A program made the position numbers and the translations under genes. The notes beneath the pieces were generated by a model. It was not told the origin of the DNA, did no database searches, and worked only from the letters and a program-made list of their open reading frames with translations. A stretch of DNA of 64,000 nucleotides, from assembly GCF_003403095.1 (NCBI RefSeq), contig NZ_CP031555.1, positions 3,278,501 through 3,342,500 on the forward strand, given 5' to 3'. This stretch comes from Thalassospira indica. GTDB taxonomy: Bacteria > Pseudomonadota > Alphaproteobacteria > Rhodospirillales > Thalassospiraceae. Shown piece after piece: positions 51,869-63,517 of the stretch; the first letter of the stretch is position 1, and each line of letters starts with the position of its first letter.

Positions 51869-52879
51869 TTAGGCCGGGTGGGCCGAGGGCGTGGCATCGG
51901 GGGTGCTACCTAATTCATCGAGAAGCTTCTGATGGGCACGCCAGTTCTGTGCTTCGATAAACACTTTCGATACTTCGGGAATTTCGGCGCGAATATCGCT
52001 TTCAAGCCGCGATACGGCGGCCTCCAACGCGACCGATGTGACCGTATCTTCGAAATCAACACTGACGCACACAATCAGGCTTTGCGGCCCGTGATGCAGG
52101 GTAATGATCTCGTTGACCTTAAGGATGCCGGGAATGGCGGCAACCATATCATTGATCTTCTTGCGGCTTTGGCTGTTGGCACTTTCCCCGATCAAAAGCC
52201 CCTTGCACTCAACCGCCAGCATAAAGGCCGTCACCGCCAGAATAAGCCCGATCATCACCGATGCCAAACCATCAAGAACCGGCATTTCAAGCAAATACGC
52301 CGCCGCAATCCCGACACACGCCACAACAAGCCCCAAAAGCGCTGCTGAATCCTCAAACAGGATGACAAACACGGTCGGGTCCTTGCTGCTGCGTACCGCC
52401 TTGATCAGCGGCACGTTCGGATGCTGTGCCCGGAAGGTGATATAGGCCGTGCGAAACGCCAAGCCCTCAAGCACAATCGCAATCACAAGGATCGAAAAAA
52501 CCACGTGATAGGTGCGGATATCAAACCCGCCAAGTGTTGCCACCACATGCACATCAAGCGCATGCGGATGAATGACCTTGTCCACCCCTTCCCAGATCGA
52601 AACGCCCGCACCCAACCCGAAAATCATCACCGCCACCAGAAACGACCAGAAATAGGTTTCCTTGCCATAGCCCAGCGGATGCCGTTCATCGGGTTCACGG
52701 GTTGAAAGCTTCAAACCCAAAAGCAAAAGCCCCTGATTGCCGGTATCGACAAGCGAATGAATGCCTTCCGACATCATCGCGGCCGATCCGGTAATCGCCG
52801 CCCCGCCAAACTTGGCCACCGCAATCAGCAAATTGGCTGCTGCCGCCATATAGATGGCACCTTTTGAAGAATGAGACAT
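51869..52879 (-). CDS. cation diffusion facilitator family transporter (ZnT9/CDF type)
   Basis: A 336-residue protein with six membrane helices. Metal-site pairs of the CDF fold appear as SEGIHSLVDTGNQ (His and Asp in helix II) and ILFEDSAALLGLVV (Glu and Asp in helix V), the form seen in ZnT9-like bacterial members. The cytoplasmic ferredoxin-like C-terminal domain (about 225-315) follows. It probably exports Zn2+ or another divalent metal by proton antiport; substrate not determinable. Confidence 0.9.
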   Translation of the reverse strand: MSHSSKGAIYMAAAANLLIAVAKFGGAAITGSAAMMSEGIHSLVDTGNQGLLLLGLKLSTREPDERHPLGYGKETYFWSFLVAVMIFGLGAGVSIWEGVDKVIHPHALDVHVVATLGGFDIRTYHVVFSILVIAIVLEGLAFRTAYITFRAQHPNVPLIKAVRSSKDPTVFVILFEDSAALLGLVVACVGIAAAYLLEMPVLDGLASVMIGLILAVTAFMLAVECKGLLIGESANSQSRKKINDMVAAIPGILKVNEIITLHHGPQSLIVCVSVDFEDTVTSVALEAAVSRLESDIRAEIPEVSKVFIEAQNWRAHQKLLDELGSTPDATPSAHPA

Positions 52880-55565
<2,686 letters not shown>

Positions 55566-55613
55566 GAGGCTGATCGCCTGATGTGATTTGGAGCTTTAGG
55601 GTTCTGATGTGAG

Positions 55614-55648
55614 AACACCCCCGGTCGTGAGGCTGGGGGTGTTTTTTT
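55614..55648 (+). terminator. rho-independent terminator of katG
   Basis: AACACCCCC ggtcgtgaggc TGGGGGTGTT followed by TTTTT. The AT-rich defence island begins right after it. Confidence 0.88.
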
Positions 55649-56148
55649 GCTCAACTATTTATTGTTGCCATTCACTTATTCTACCGCCTAAAATTGCAGA
55701 CAACAACAAACACTATACAAACAGAGACTAAAATTGCCTCACCTAGAGCCTGAGCAGATCAAAGATCACATCGCAAAGAACCAGTTCCTAGCGATTACTG
55801 TTGATACGTCAATCATTGATAAATTTGGTTGCAACCTAGAGCACAAGGTTCTCAAAGCATTGGATCAATTTCAGAATGGAACAATAAAAGTTCTCATATC
55901 TGAAATAGTCGAGAATGAGATCAAGTCCCACATCTCCCGCGCCGCAGAGAGCACTCGCAAAGCTGTAAACAAGGCTCTTCAAGATCACGCTAAACGATGG
56001 CAGATTGATTTCGACGGCGAAAAAATAGAAAAAGAATTATCGCTGGACAGCGACGCTAAAGAAGCGGCTAAGTTGCAATTCGACAAATTTCTTTATGAAG
56101 TTAAGGGCGAAATTGAATAGCCCCTGGAATTGTAGACACCCGGTTTGA

Positions 56149-57006
56149 TCAGATTTTTCGTCTTTCGAATTCGACGGGTGACAACATCCCGTTGGTACTA
56201 TGTTTGCGCTTCGGGTTGTAGAACATTTCTATGTAATCGAAGACATCCTGACGTGCCTCATCCCGTGATTTATAGACCCTGCAGCGGATGCGTTCGCGTT
56301 TAAGCAAGTTGAAGAAACTTTCGGCAACAGCATTGTCATAACAGTTCCCACGGCGGCTCATACTATGTTCAAGATTGTGCTGACGAAGGAAAGCGGCCCA
56401 GTCGATGCTGGTATATTGGGAACCCTGATCAGAATGGATCAGCACCCTGTTCTTTGGCTTACGCCGCCAGACGGCCATCAGCAAGGCTTGCAGAACAACC
56501 TCTGTATCTTGTCGCTGCTTCAATGCCCAGCCAACCACCATGCGGGAATAAAGGTCAATTACGACGGCAAGATACGCAAATCCTTCCTGTGTCTTGATAT
56601 AGGTGATATCGGTCACCCAAACGGTATTTGGTCTGGCGGTATCAAACTGCCGATCCAGTTTGTTGTCAGCGACGACAGCCGGTTTGCCGCCATATTTGCC
56701 GGGACGCTTCTTGTAACCGATCCGGGCGCGTATGCCTGCATTGCGGGCCAGTCGGGCAACACGGTTCGGACTGCAACTCTCTCCCATATCCAGCAGATCA
56801 TCATGGATTTTGCGGTAGCCATATACCTGACCGCTGTCTTCCCATATCTGGCGAACAAGCGCGGTCTGCCTTTGATCTTCCAGAAACCGGGCGCTGTGTG
56901 GTTTCTTCTGCCAGGCATAAAAGCCACTGGGATGAACCTGCAAACACCGGCACATGGTGCGCACCGAGTAGACCCGGCGATGCTGGTCAATAAACGCGTA
57001 CCTCAT
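56149..57006 (-). CDS. IS3-family transposase OrfB (DDE integrase domain)
   Basis: A 285-residue protein with an N-terminal HTH_21 segment and the rve integrase core. Catalytic Asp is in VWVTDITYIKT, second Asp in LIHSDQGSQYTS, and Glu in AVAESFFNLLKRE. It overlaps orfA by four bases (the ATG lies in AAAATGA, one base back in frame), so it is translated either by coupled initiation or a -1 frameshift to give the OrfAB fusion typical of the family. Confidence 0.95.
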   Translation of the reverse strand: MRYAFIDQHRRVYSVRTMCRCLQVHPSGFYAWQKKPHSARFLEDQRQTALVRQIWEDSGQVYGYRKIHDDLLDMGESCSPNRVARLARNAGIRARIGYKKRPGKYGGKPAVVADNKLDRQFDTARPNTVWVTDITYIKTQEGFAYLAVVIDLYSRMVVGWALKQRQDTEVVLQALLMAVWRRKPKNRVLIHSDQGSQYTSIDWAAFLRQHNLEHSMSRRGNCYDNAVAESFFNLLKRERIRCRVYKSRDEARQDVFDYIEMFYNPKRKHSTNGMLSPVEFERRKI

Positions 57007-57281
57007 TTTGCATCCCTGGCGAAGTACGCGGTTGCCTTTTTTAGAATATCGCGCTCCTCGGTGATCCGCGCGAGTTCTTGCTTCAGGCGGCGTATCTCGG
57101 ATGATTGTTGATCAGCTTCAGCAATCGTATCAGGGGACTTGCTGAACTTCTTCTTCCACACATACAGGGAATGTGTGCTGACACCGAGACGAGCAGAAAC
57201 TTCCGCTACTGAGTAACCTCGTTCTGTAATCTGGCGAACGGCATTGATTTTGAACTCATCGGTAAAATGACTCTTGGGCAT
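57003..57281 (-). CDS. IS3-family transposase OrfA
   Basis: A 92-residue protein with a helix-turn-helix (YSVAEVSARLGVSTHSLYVW) that recognises the element ends and a C-terminal leucine-zipper-like coil (EIRRLKQELARITEERDILKKA). It ends at 57003, overlapping OrfB. Confidence 0.95.
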   Translation of the reverse strand: MPKSHFTDEFKINAVRQITERGYSVAEVSARLGVSTHSLYVWKKKFSKSPDTIAEADQQSSEIRRLKQELARITEERDILKKATAYFARDAK

Positions 57282-58140
57282 CGTAAACTCCTTGCCTCAC
57301 TTTATAAGTGATGGGGTGTCTACAATTCCAGGGGCTATTCAAATCGTTCCAGCATCAGATTCATCTACAGATGATTTGATCACACGCTACTTTGAAAGAC
57401 AGCCCCCCTTCGAAGATAATGCCAAGAAGAAAAATGAGTTTCCAGACGCATTTGCATTACTCTCTTTGGAAAGAGCTGCCAAACACGGCAAGAACCTCAT
57501 ACTCTGTGTTTCATCCGACCAAGGTTGGCAAAATTTTGCCGATAATTCCGACTTTTTGGTCTGTATTGATGACTTAGAACTAGCACTTTCCTACTTTAAT
57601 GATTCAGGCAGAAAAACCGCTGACCATGTTATCGCGCTATGGCAGGAGGGGAATGCTAAAGATCTTGAAGAGTCCATACATAGAGAATTCGAGCACCAAC
57701 TGGAAAGCCTTTATTTTCTGGCTGATGGCAGCGCGCCCGTCGAGTTCGAAGGGAATTCAGAAGGTGCAACACTGGAGACATTTTCAATTATGGACGGTGT
57801 TGCTCCCATTGTTATCGAATCAACAGAAGATGAGGTTGTTTTTACGATTGCGGTGGATGCGACTGTCAGGTTCTTTGCATCATTTGATTTTTACGTGACC
57901 GACAGCTTCGACAGAGATGAGGTTCATTTGAGTTCGCAAGCTTACGATACAGAACAAAACATCACCGCAGGATTGGTTTTAACTGTCCAAAGAGAAACAG
58001 ATGAAATCCCCGAGCCGGAGGTCTTAGACGTTAAGGTCTACATGGACGTTTCGGAGGTAAACTTCGGTCACATTGAGCCATTCCCACACGAAGACCCTAC
58101 GCACGAAAAATACTAGCACCCGAGAAAAGATGCTTCCCGC

Positions 58141-59658
58141 TTAAATATAATACTTGAACGGCTGAGGTGCGCCTTCGATATTTGGTGCAGCAGTTAGAAT
58201 TTCTCCAATTGCATCCGCAAATTTAAGAGTTACGGGAACTCCATCTGAAAATGAACACCCGTTAAAATTCACCTTTGTCAGGGCGAGTATATCGGAAACG
58301 ACTTGGTGTAAGTCACCATCACCCCAATCAATATATACAGCTAAGGGATTTGGCACCTCAAAGCCCGGATAAGTATTAAACCTCGCAACGTATCCCTTTG
58401 TCCAAAGATAAGCCATGCGCTTATGGACCTGATAATACGTACCTCTGATTGGTGGTTGTTTTGCTAAGCGATAAAGCTTTAGTTCATCTGTAGGGCGTAT
58501 TCGAATGCCTATAATTTTTGTCTCATCCGTCTTGGCATCGTTAAACCCCAGCCACTCCTCCTTGTCGAAACGAGTACGCCCATGAATGAATATTTCCTGT
58601 GGTGGTTCACCATGGATGCGCTTGTAAGCTTGGATAACTAATTTCATCAGCTCAGAAGCTTTTGCCCGCGGCAAATGGAACTGCCTAAGTTCTTTGGAAT
58701 ACCAAGGACCAACTGCACCTCTGAAAACCAACCCATCTCCAGAACGCAAAAATAGTTGAGCACCACAACAGGCATTTCCTGAGGCTGGGTCAGAAGAGTC
58801 TTTCTTAAATACGATACCAACGTAACAAACGCCTGGACGTATATCACGTATTCTCCATGGAGGACCTGCCGATTTAAAATAGGTTGTCGTGCAAAGATTC
58901 CATGCCAAGGTTGCTGGGTCTTGAATTGTTCGCTTCTCCGTCGCGGTTTCAGGCCAAGTAGCCTGATCAAGTGTTGTCTCCTTAATAATTTGCACAACAG
59001 CTTTATTCAGTAATCTTGCTTTAAGCTGATTATGAAAATTCAAATCATATAACTGAAGCTGTGCCTGCTGGTTGTCTTCTTCAAACATTGAGGGCTCAGC
59101 TAAAAACTCTCTAGCGTCCTTATTTTTCATCTGCGCTGAACCAGCTTTACGTTCTGAGATCGGCGGCGCTTTCTGTGGTCTTCCCCATAAAAACACCTCA
59201 CCCGGAATAATAACGAACCAAAGGTCTGGAGTGATATCTGCTTCATCGTTCAAATGGTCCGATATCGCGTCAGAAAATATATCGACGGTTTTCTTGATCG
59301 ACTCATGACGATTCCGAATACGGATGGTGTCCTGTATTTTGGTATTCGAAACACGTAACTCAGCTAACGGCTTCTCAGGCCATTTCATTCCAAATGCGGC
59401 TTGAAAGCCCGGAAAAGCAGAATGATGGGCAACACCTTCCTTGTATGGAGCGATATATCCCTGAACCGATTTGCGCCACTTTGCAAACAACTCAATTCCC
59501 TTATCTGTTCCGATAACACCATACTTCAGTACTCCACCCGAAACTGGTGAAGCCAACGGGCCGTATAGAAACAAACCGTCTTTTGGATGCTCCTCGCACT
59601 GGCCGTGAGCAAATTCAAGTTGAGTTTCAGGAACAAATTTCAGGTTTCGCTCCGTCAT
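58141..59658 (-). CDS. short prokaryotic Argonaute (MID-PIWI), SPARTA partner
   Basis: A 505-residue protein. The MID region and PIWI domain are recognisable (PGVCYVGIVFKKDS; QEIFIHGRTRFDKEEW; VHKRMAYLWTKGYV...; C-terminal KFADAIGEIL...PFKYYI, a hydrophobic end as in Argonautes). There is no N or PAZ domain. The usual first catalytic Asp after the VGI strand is replaced (VGIVF), so it should bind a guide and target but not cut. It overlaps the upstream TIR-APAZ gene by four bases (ATGA), giving a SPARTA-type heterodimer in which guide-mediated recognition of foreign DNA/RNA activates the TIR partner. Confidence 0.9.
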   Translation of the reverse strand: MTERNLKFVPETQLEFAHGQCEEHPKDGLFLYGPLASPVSGGVLKYGVIGTDKGIELFAKWRKSVQGYIAPYKEGVAHHSAFPGFQAAFGMKWPEKPLAELRVSNTKIQDTIRIRNRHESIKKTVDIFSDAISDHLNDEADITPDLWFVIIPGEVFLWGRPQKAPPISERKAGSAQMKNKDAREFLAEPSMFEEDNQQAQLQLYDLNFHNQLKARLLNKAVVQIIKETTLDQATWPETATEKRTIQDPATLAWNLCTTTYFKSAGPPWRIRDIRPGVCYVGIVFKKDSSDPASGNACCGAQLFLRSGDGLVFRGAVGPWYSKELRQFHLPRAKASELMKLVIQAYKRIHGEPPQEIFIHGRTRFDKEEWLGFNDAKTDETKIIGIRIRPTDELKLYRLAKQPPIRGTYYQVHKRMAYLWTKGYVARFNTYPGFEVPNPLAVYIDWGDGDLHQVVSDILALTKVNFNGCSFSDGVPVTLKFADAIGEILTAAPNIEGAPQPFKYYI

Positions 59659-61151
59659 ATTTCTTCCTCTTCGTCTTCACGCAATATGAAGGCAGGGTCG
59701 CTCAAACGGAGGTAAGTTTCCATTCTCTCATTCTCTTCCTCACTACTATCACTTGTATCCTGTGAGACGGGATCTGATTGAATGCAAACATCAGTCGACA
59801 AGATTAATGGACGGCAGCAGAGGCGAATAGATTGTGTCTCTGATACCTGCAATTCGATGTATTCGTTTTCCTGAGCTAGCCATGCAGCGAACCCCATGAT
59901 CAGCCCTCGCCATTTTTCATTGAACCACATACTCGTCAATGAGCGTCGAACTGAGTTCATACGTGTCTTATTTTCAAGTGGATTCTCTGAATCCTCCGAA
60001 ATTATAACGCGAGGCTGCAGTACGATGACGGACAGGTCTCCCAGAAATACTCTCCCAGTAAATCCCAGATGCCAATAATATCTTGGAACCTCGTTTCCGT
60101 TGCCATCTTGTCTCTTGCCGCGCGTACCTGAAACTGCACGGCGCCGGGCCTTTCCATTGAAATCTAAGTATCTTAATTGTCCATCCTCAGGCACTCCCTT
60201 AGGGAACCACCATGCCATTTTCTGGTTTGCCATTTCGTAGGGAGATAATCCCCGGCCTTCTAGGGCTATATCCCATGCTTGTCGGACAATAGAAGAGATT
60301 TTATTTTTGGCATCACGTTGTTTTATTTGTGAGAATCCATGTGTGTCACCAATTAAAAAATCCTCAGTAGCAAGAGAGTAACGGTGCTTTATGGGTATTG
60401 CCTCCCCTAGCACAGATTGAAACTCTTCAGACTCTGCAAAACATGCCAACAGGCGCCCGTGATCAATGCAAGGCAAACTACATGATGCAGCAATTGAGCG
60501 TGGCTCTGACGATTTAATCGGTTTCAATATCTCATAGAAATGCAGCATGGGAGGCAAGTCTTCAATCTCAAGCCAATTCGATTGAAGCAGCTCTTCACCA
60601 CCTACCAATGATCTTGCGTGGTACTTATGTACTTGACGCCAAGATTGAATTGCGAACTCTTCCAAGTTCTCTTCTCGAGGCACGTGATCTCTTTCAAATA
60701 CCTCGACCAGACTATCGAACCCATCCGCCCAATTTGCGGAGCAGTCGATACCATTCAATCTCAAAAAGTCTATTGAGAAATCGCTAAAACTAGTCGCATC
60801 TATCCGAACAGGTATGATGAAGTATTCATCCTCAATTTGTTTTTTGAGGATGTTCGCGAGCGCTACTTCTTTTGCAATCCCATCCCTCAAGTGCCCATGT
60901 TCATCGAAAGCATTTGCAGAGATCACGATAACAAATTTGACGGTTCGTGTGCGTAACACCGCCTCTATATCTTTCCAGAAGTCCTCCCCACCAATCAACT
61001 TCTGCTGATCACACCATACTTCATACCCGGCCATCGTCAGCCTAGACCCGAGCCAAGTAGCAAAAATGTTATCCCCAAGCGTTGCATGACTGATAAAGAC
61101 GAGATCACGTTTGGTGGCCTGAGCGCGTTCAGCGTTATTATTCTTTTCCAC
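59655..61151 (-). CDS. TIR-APAZ effector protein, SPARTA
   Basis: A 498-residue protein starting at GTG 61151. Residues 15-145 are a TIR domain (DLVFISHATLGDNIFATWLG; catalytic Glu95 in RDGIAKEVALANI, aligned with the TIR NADase glutamate). Residues about 170-460 match the APAZ region that clamps a short Argonaute (YWHLGFTGRVFLGDLSVIVL). The tail is acidic. Known SPARTA complexes degrade NAD(P)+ after sensing invading plasmid or phage nucleic acid, causing abortive infection. The gene pair is AT-richer than its surroundings and sits next to a PIN nuclease gene. Confidence 0.92.
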   Translation of the reverse strand: MEKNNNAERAQATKRDLVFISHATLGDNIFATWLGSRLTMAGYEVWCDQQKLIGGEDFWKDIEAVLRTRTVKFVIVISANAFDEHGHLRDGIAKEVALANILKKQIEDEYFIIPVRIDATSFSDFSIDFLRLNGIDCSANWADGFDSLVEVFERDHVPREENLEEFAIQSWRQVHKYHARSLVGGEELLQSNWLEIEDLPPMLHFYEILKPIKSSEPRSIAASCSLPCIDHGRLLACFAESEEFQSVLGEAIPIKHRYSLATEDFLIGDTHGFSQIKQRDAKNKISSIVRQAWDIALEGRGLSPYEMANQKMAWWFPKGVPEDGQLRYLDFNGKARRRAVSGTRGKRQDGNGNEVPRYYWHLGFTGRVFLGDLSVIVLQPRVIISEDSENPLENKTRMNSVRRSLTSMWFNEKWRGLIMGFAAWLAQENEYIELQVSETQSIRLCCRPLILSTDVCIQSDPVSQDTSDSSEEENERMETYLRLSDPAFILREDEEEEI

Positions 61152-61552
61152 CTAACACTCTCTTACATATTTCAAGACACTTATCTGCGCTAATTAACAG
61201 CACCGACACTCTACTCTAAGGTGCGCGCACAATACCAATTCTTCGTTAAGCCTACATTCTGTTCACGTATCTACCAACATCAACTTTCAACCTTTGCGTG
61301 CCCTTATCACAACGCACATAATCAAAGATGAATGGCCATACTCTTCACATGCACTAGCCCGTTCTCATTTTAGTTTTGCTTGCTATATGATGTTGAGGGT
61401 ACAGCGCAGCCTAATTTAATCTCTCGACTGGGAGATGTGTTTTCATAGGAAAAACATAAACAGTTAGCCCTATACGCCCGCATAGAACTATTCCAAACCG
61501 CGATAAAATTATATCATCGGCGAAGGATCTGAACTTTTAAGGAAAAGATCGG
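61152..61552. other. non-coding region upstream of SPARTA
   Basis: About 400 AT-rich bases between the TIR-APAZ start and the membrane protease gene. It must hold the SPARTA promoter on the minus strand; no repeat or att site recognised. The base composition returns to host level after about 61.55 kb. Confidence 0.5.
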
Positions 61553-62434
61553 TTGCCCTATATCCAAGACCACTGGCTGGGAAAGCACGCTCTGTTATTC
61601 GCGCTGTGCGTCAACCTGATCCTGATCCGTGCCCTGATTCTGTTTGCCGACCGCTATACACTCCCGCCCTATATCTCTGATCGCATCCCCGCACTGATCG
61701 CGACGGTTGCGTTTATCCTTATTTTCCATGGCGTTGTTTTTGTCTGGCAGGTGGTTGGTGTTCTGCGCGCCACCCAACATCAATCAAGCATTCTTGCCAA
61801 TATCTGGACCGTTGTGACCTATGGGGTGATCGGGCTTTGTTTGGCCTTTACCGCGCTCAGCATCGCGGCGTCTTTCCGTGCCCTCGCCCCGGAGCGGTTT
61901 ATGCCAGTCAACCTGACCGAGCTTGAAGATGCCCGCGCCAGCCAATATGCGCTGACGCTTAGCTCTGACGCCACCCGCATTCATGTCACCGGGACTTTTG
62001 CACTGGGTATGGCGCAGCGGTTGGCGGCCCTGCTCGATCAAAATCCGGAGGTTACCGGCATTGTGCTGCACAGTGATGGCGGGCATGTCTATGAAGGGCG
62101 CGGTGTCGGCTTCCTGATCCGCGACCGGGGCTTGGACACCTATGTGTTTGAGGCCTGCAGCTCCGCCTGCACGACCGCCTTTATCGGTGGCGTCAAACGT
62201 TATCTCGGCCCCGACGGACGTCTTGGTTTCCATCAATACAAGGTCGATCTCGATTACCCCGTGCCGCTTTATGACATCAAAGGCCAGCAGGAAAAGGAAA
62301 TCACCTTCTATCGCAACCAGGGCATTGCCGAGAGTTTCTTGGAGCAAGTCTTCCTCGCCCCGCATACCGGGATCTGGTTCCCGGAGGGGACGGAGCTGAT
62401 GGAGGCCGGGGTTGTGGATGGGGTGGTTGAGTAA
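61553..62434 (+). CDS. membrane-anchored ClpP/SppA-fold protein (COG3904-like)
   Basis: A 293-residue protein starting at TTG 61553, with AAGGAAAAG upstream. Three hydrophobic segments lie in the first 110 residues, followed by a periplasmic ClpP-crotonase-type domain: GIVLHSDGGHVYEGRGVGFL, then putative nucleophile Ser in FEACSSACTTAFIGG and His in LGFHQYKV. The protease fold is plausible but activity is unproven. It is unrelated in composition to the neighbouring defence island. Confidence 0.85.
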   Translation: MPYIQDHWLGKHALLFALCVNLILIRALILFADRYTLPPYISDRIPALIATVAFILIFHGVVFVWQVVGVLRATQHQSSILANIWTVVTYGVIGLCLAFTALSIAASFRALAPERFMPVNLTELEDARASQYALTLSSDATRIHVTGTFALGMAQRLAALLDQNPEVTGIVLHSDGGHVYEGRGVGFLIRDRGLDTYVFEACSSACTTAFIGGVKRYLGPDGRLGFHQYKVDLDYPVPLYDIKGQQEKEITFYRNQGIAESFLEQVFLAPHTGIWFPEGTELMEAGVVDGVVE

Positions 62435-62537
62435 GTTTGAGTTTGCAACCGAACGACCGGATGTGAAGCACTGGACGCCACAATCAACCTGCTAACGATA
62501 GAAGTTACCGCAGGTTGATTTGGCAAGAGTGAGTTTT

Positions 62538-63209
62538 ATGATCCCCCCTACAGCACTCCGTTTTGCCGGTAATGCGGTGTCGGGAACGCCCCCGGATGAT
62601 GCCGGCATGCGCACCATACAGCGCCGAAGAAAACGTATTCTTCGGCTTGGTGTTGTGGTTCTTCTGGTACTCGTTGCCGGATCTCGGTCCTTGACGGATC
62701 GCCAGAGCGCGCTTCACGACATGATCGAAGCCGTTGGGCTATTTGCGATTTATGTATGCATCATCGGACGTGGCTGGTGCTCCCTTTATATCGGCGGGCG
62801 CAAGAAAACAGAGCTTGTCACCACCGGGCCTTATTCAAGCTGCCGTAATCCACTTTATCTTTTCAGCATAATCGGGGCTTTTGGCGTCGGGGCCCAGACC
62901 GGCAGCATCGTGCTCGCCAGTTTGTTTGCGGGCGTGTGCTGGATGGTATTTCGCAATGTGGTCTTGCAAGAAGAGGTGCTGTTATCAGAACGTTTTGGCA
63001 AGGCATTCCGGCGCTATCAGAATACTGTGCCGCGTTTTCGGCCGACTTGGTTTCGCTGGCGGGATGAAGAAACGCTGCTGTGCAAGCCGTCACTGTTTTT
63101 AACCACCACGCGCGATGCGATGTGGTTTCTCGCTGCTGGACCGGTATTGGAAGGCATCAAAGTGATGCAGGAAAAGGGATGGCTGGCACCTTTGATCTAT
63201 CTGCCCTAA
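62538..63209 (+). CDS. isoprenylcysteine carboxylmethyltransferase-like membrane protein
   Basis: A 223-residue protein from ATG 62538 (MIPPTALRF...; GAG upstream). An Arg-rich segment precedes three or four membrane helices; TTGPYSSCRNPLYLFSIIGA is the ICMT/PEMT-type signature of S-adenosylmethionine binding, and the Glu-rich VVLQEEVLLSERFGKAFRRY is the typical C-terminal motif. Bacterial members are membrane methyltransferases of unknown substrate. Confidence 0.85.
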   Translation: MIPPTALRFAGNAVSGTPPDDAGMRTIQRRRKRILRLGVVVLLVLVAGSRSLTDRQSALHDMIEAVGLFAIYVCIIGRGWCSLYIGGRKKTELVTTGPYSSCRNPLYLFSIIGAFGVGAQTGSIVLASLFAGVCWMVFRNVVLQEEVLLSERFGKAFRRYQNTVPRFRPTWFRWRDEETLLCKPSLFLTTTRDAMWFLAAGPVLEGIKVMQEKGWLAPLIYLP

Positions 63210-63517
63210 GTGCCAAACCCAAACAGGTTATCCCGGTTTAGCCCGAAGCGGTTAATAGACAGCTTGTCCTTTATCTCGCGCTACGATTTTGCGATCTCCC
63301 CCACCCCCAGCAATAGCAGTCCTTTACCCGTCGATCCGTTATTTGCCCAGACGTGGACGGGCATAAGTCGATCCATACAAGACCGCCTGAATGAAGCGCC
63401 GACCCTTTCCATTGTTTTTAGGCCTGCCGGGCTGCTGTCACAAATGTTTGATCCAGGAACGATGATGACGAAAGCAGCCCCCGAACTGCACAACGTAATA
63501 GCGGAGTAGAAATTGAT
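63210..63517. other. non-coding region between ICMT-like and amidohydrolase genes
   Basis: Some 308 bases with an open frame of no recognisable similarity (63210-63509) that I do not call a gene. A GGAG at 63503 may serve the amidohydrolase start at 63518. Confidence 0.5.

Larger units (their letters stand above)
56114..57341 (-). mobile_element. IS3-family insertion sequence, 1228 bp
   Basis: Perfect 28-bp terminal inverted repeats (56114-56141 and 57314-57341) beginning TGAATAGCCCCTGGAATTGT, ends TGA...TCA, and a 3-bp target duplication AAT at 56111-56113 and 57342-57344. It carries two overlapping transposase genes on the minus strand. Intact ends and target repeats suggest recent movement. 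Confidence 0.93.
55734..58116 (+). pseudogene. PIN-like (DUF4935-type) nuclease gene interrupted by an IS3-family element
   Basis: The TTG at 55734 opens a frame (MPHLEPEQIK...) with PIN acidic residues: Asp in ITVDTSIIDKFG and Glu in LISEIVENEIKSH. It stops at the IS boundary. On the far side the frame continues from IVPASDSSTDDLI with the third acidic site EFPDAFALLS and the fourth SSDQGWQNFA, then a C-terminal domain of some 180 residues. Removing 56114-57341 and one AAT target copy joins 55734-56113 to 57345-58116 in phase: 1152 bases, 383 residues, no stop. Thus a metal-dependent nuclease (probably RNase) was inactivated recently. It ends 24 bp from the convergent Argonaute gene. Confidence 0.88.

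Noticed and set aside
63210-63509. Open frame between the ICMT-like and amidohydrolase genes
   Set aside because: No ribosome site, Ser/Pro-rich composition without domain features, and it ends immediately before the amidohydrolase ribosome site; treated as non-coding.
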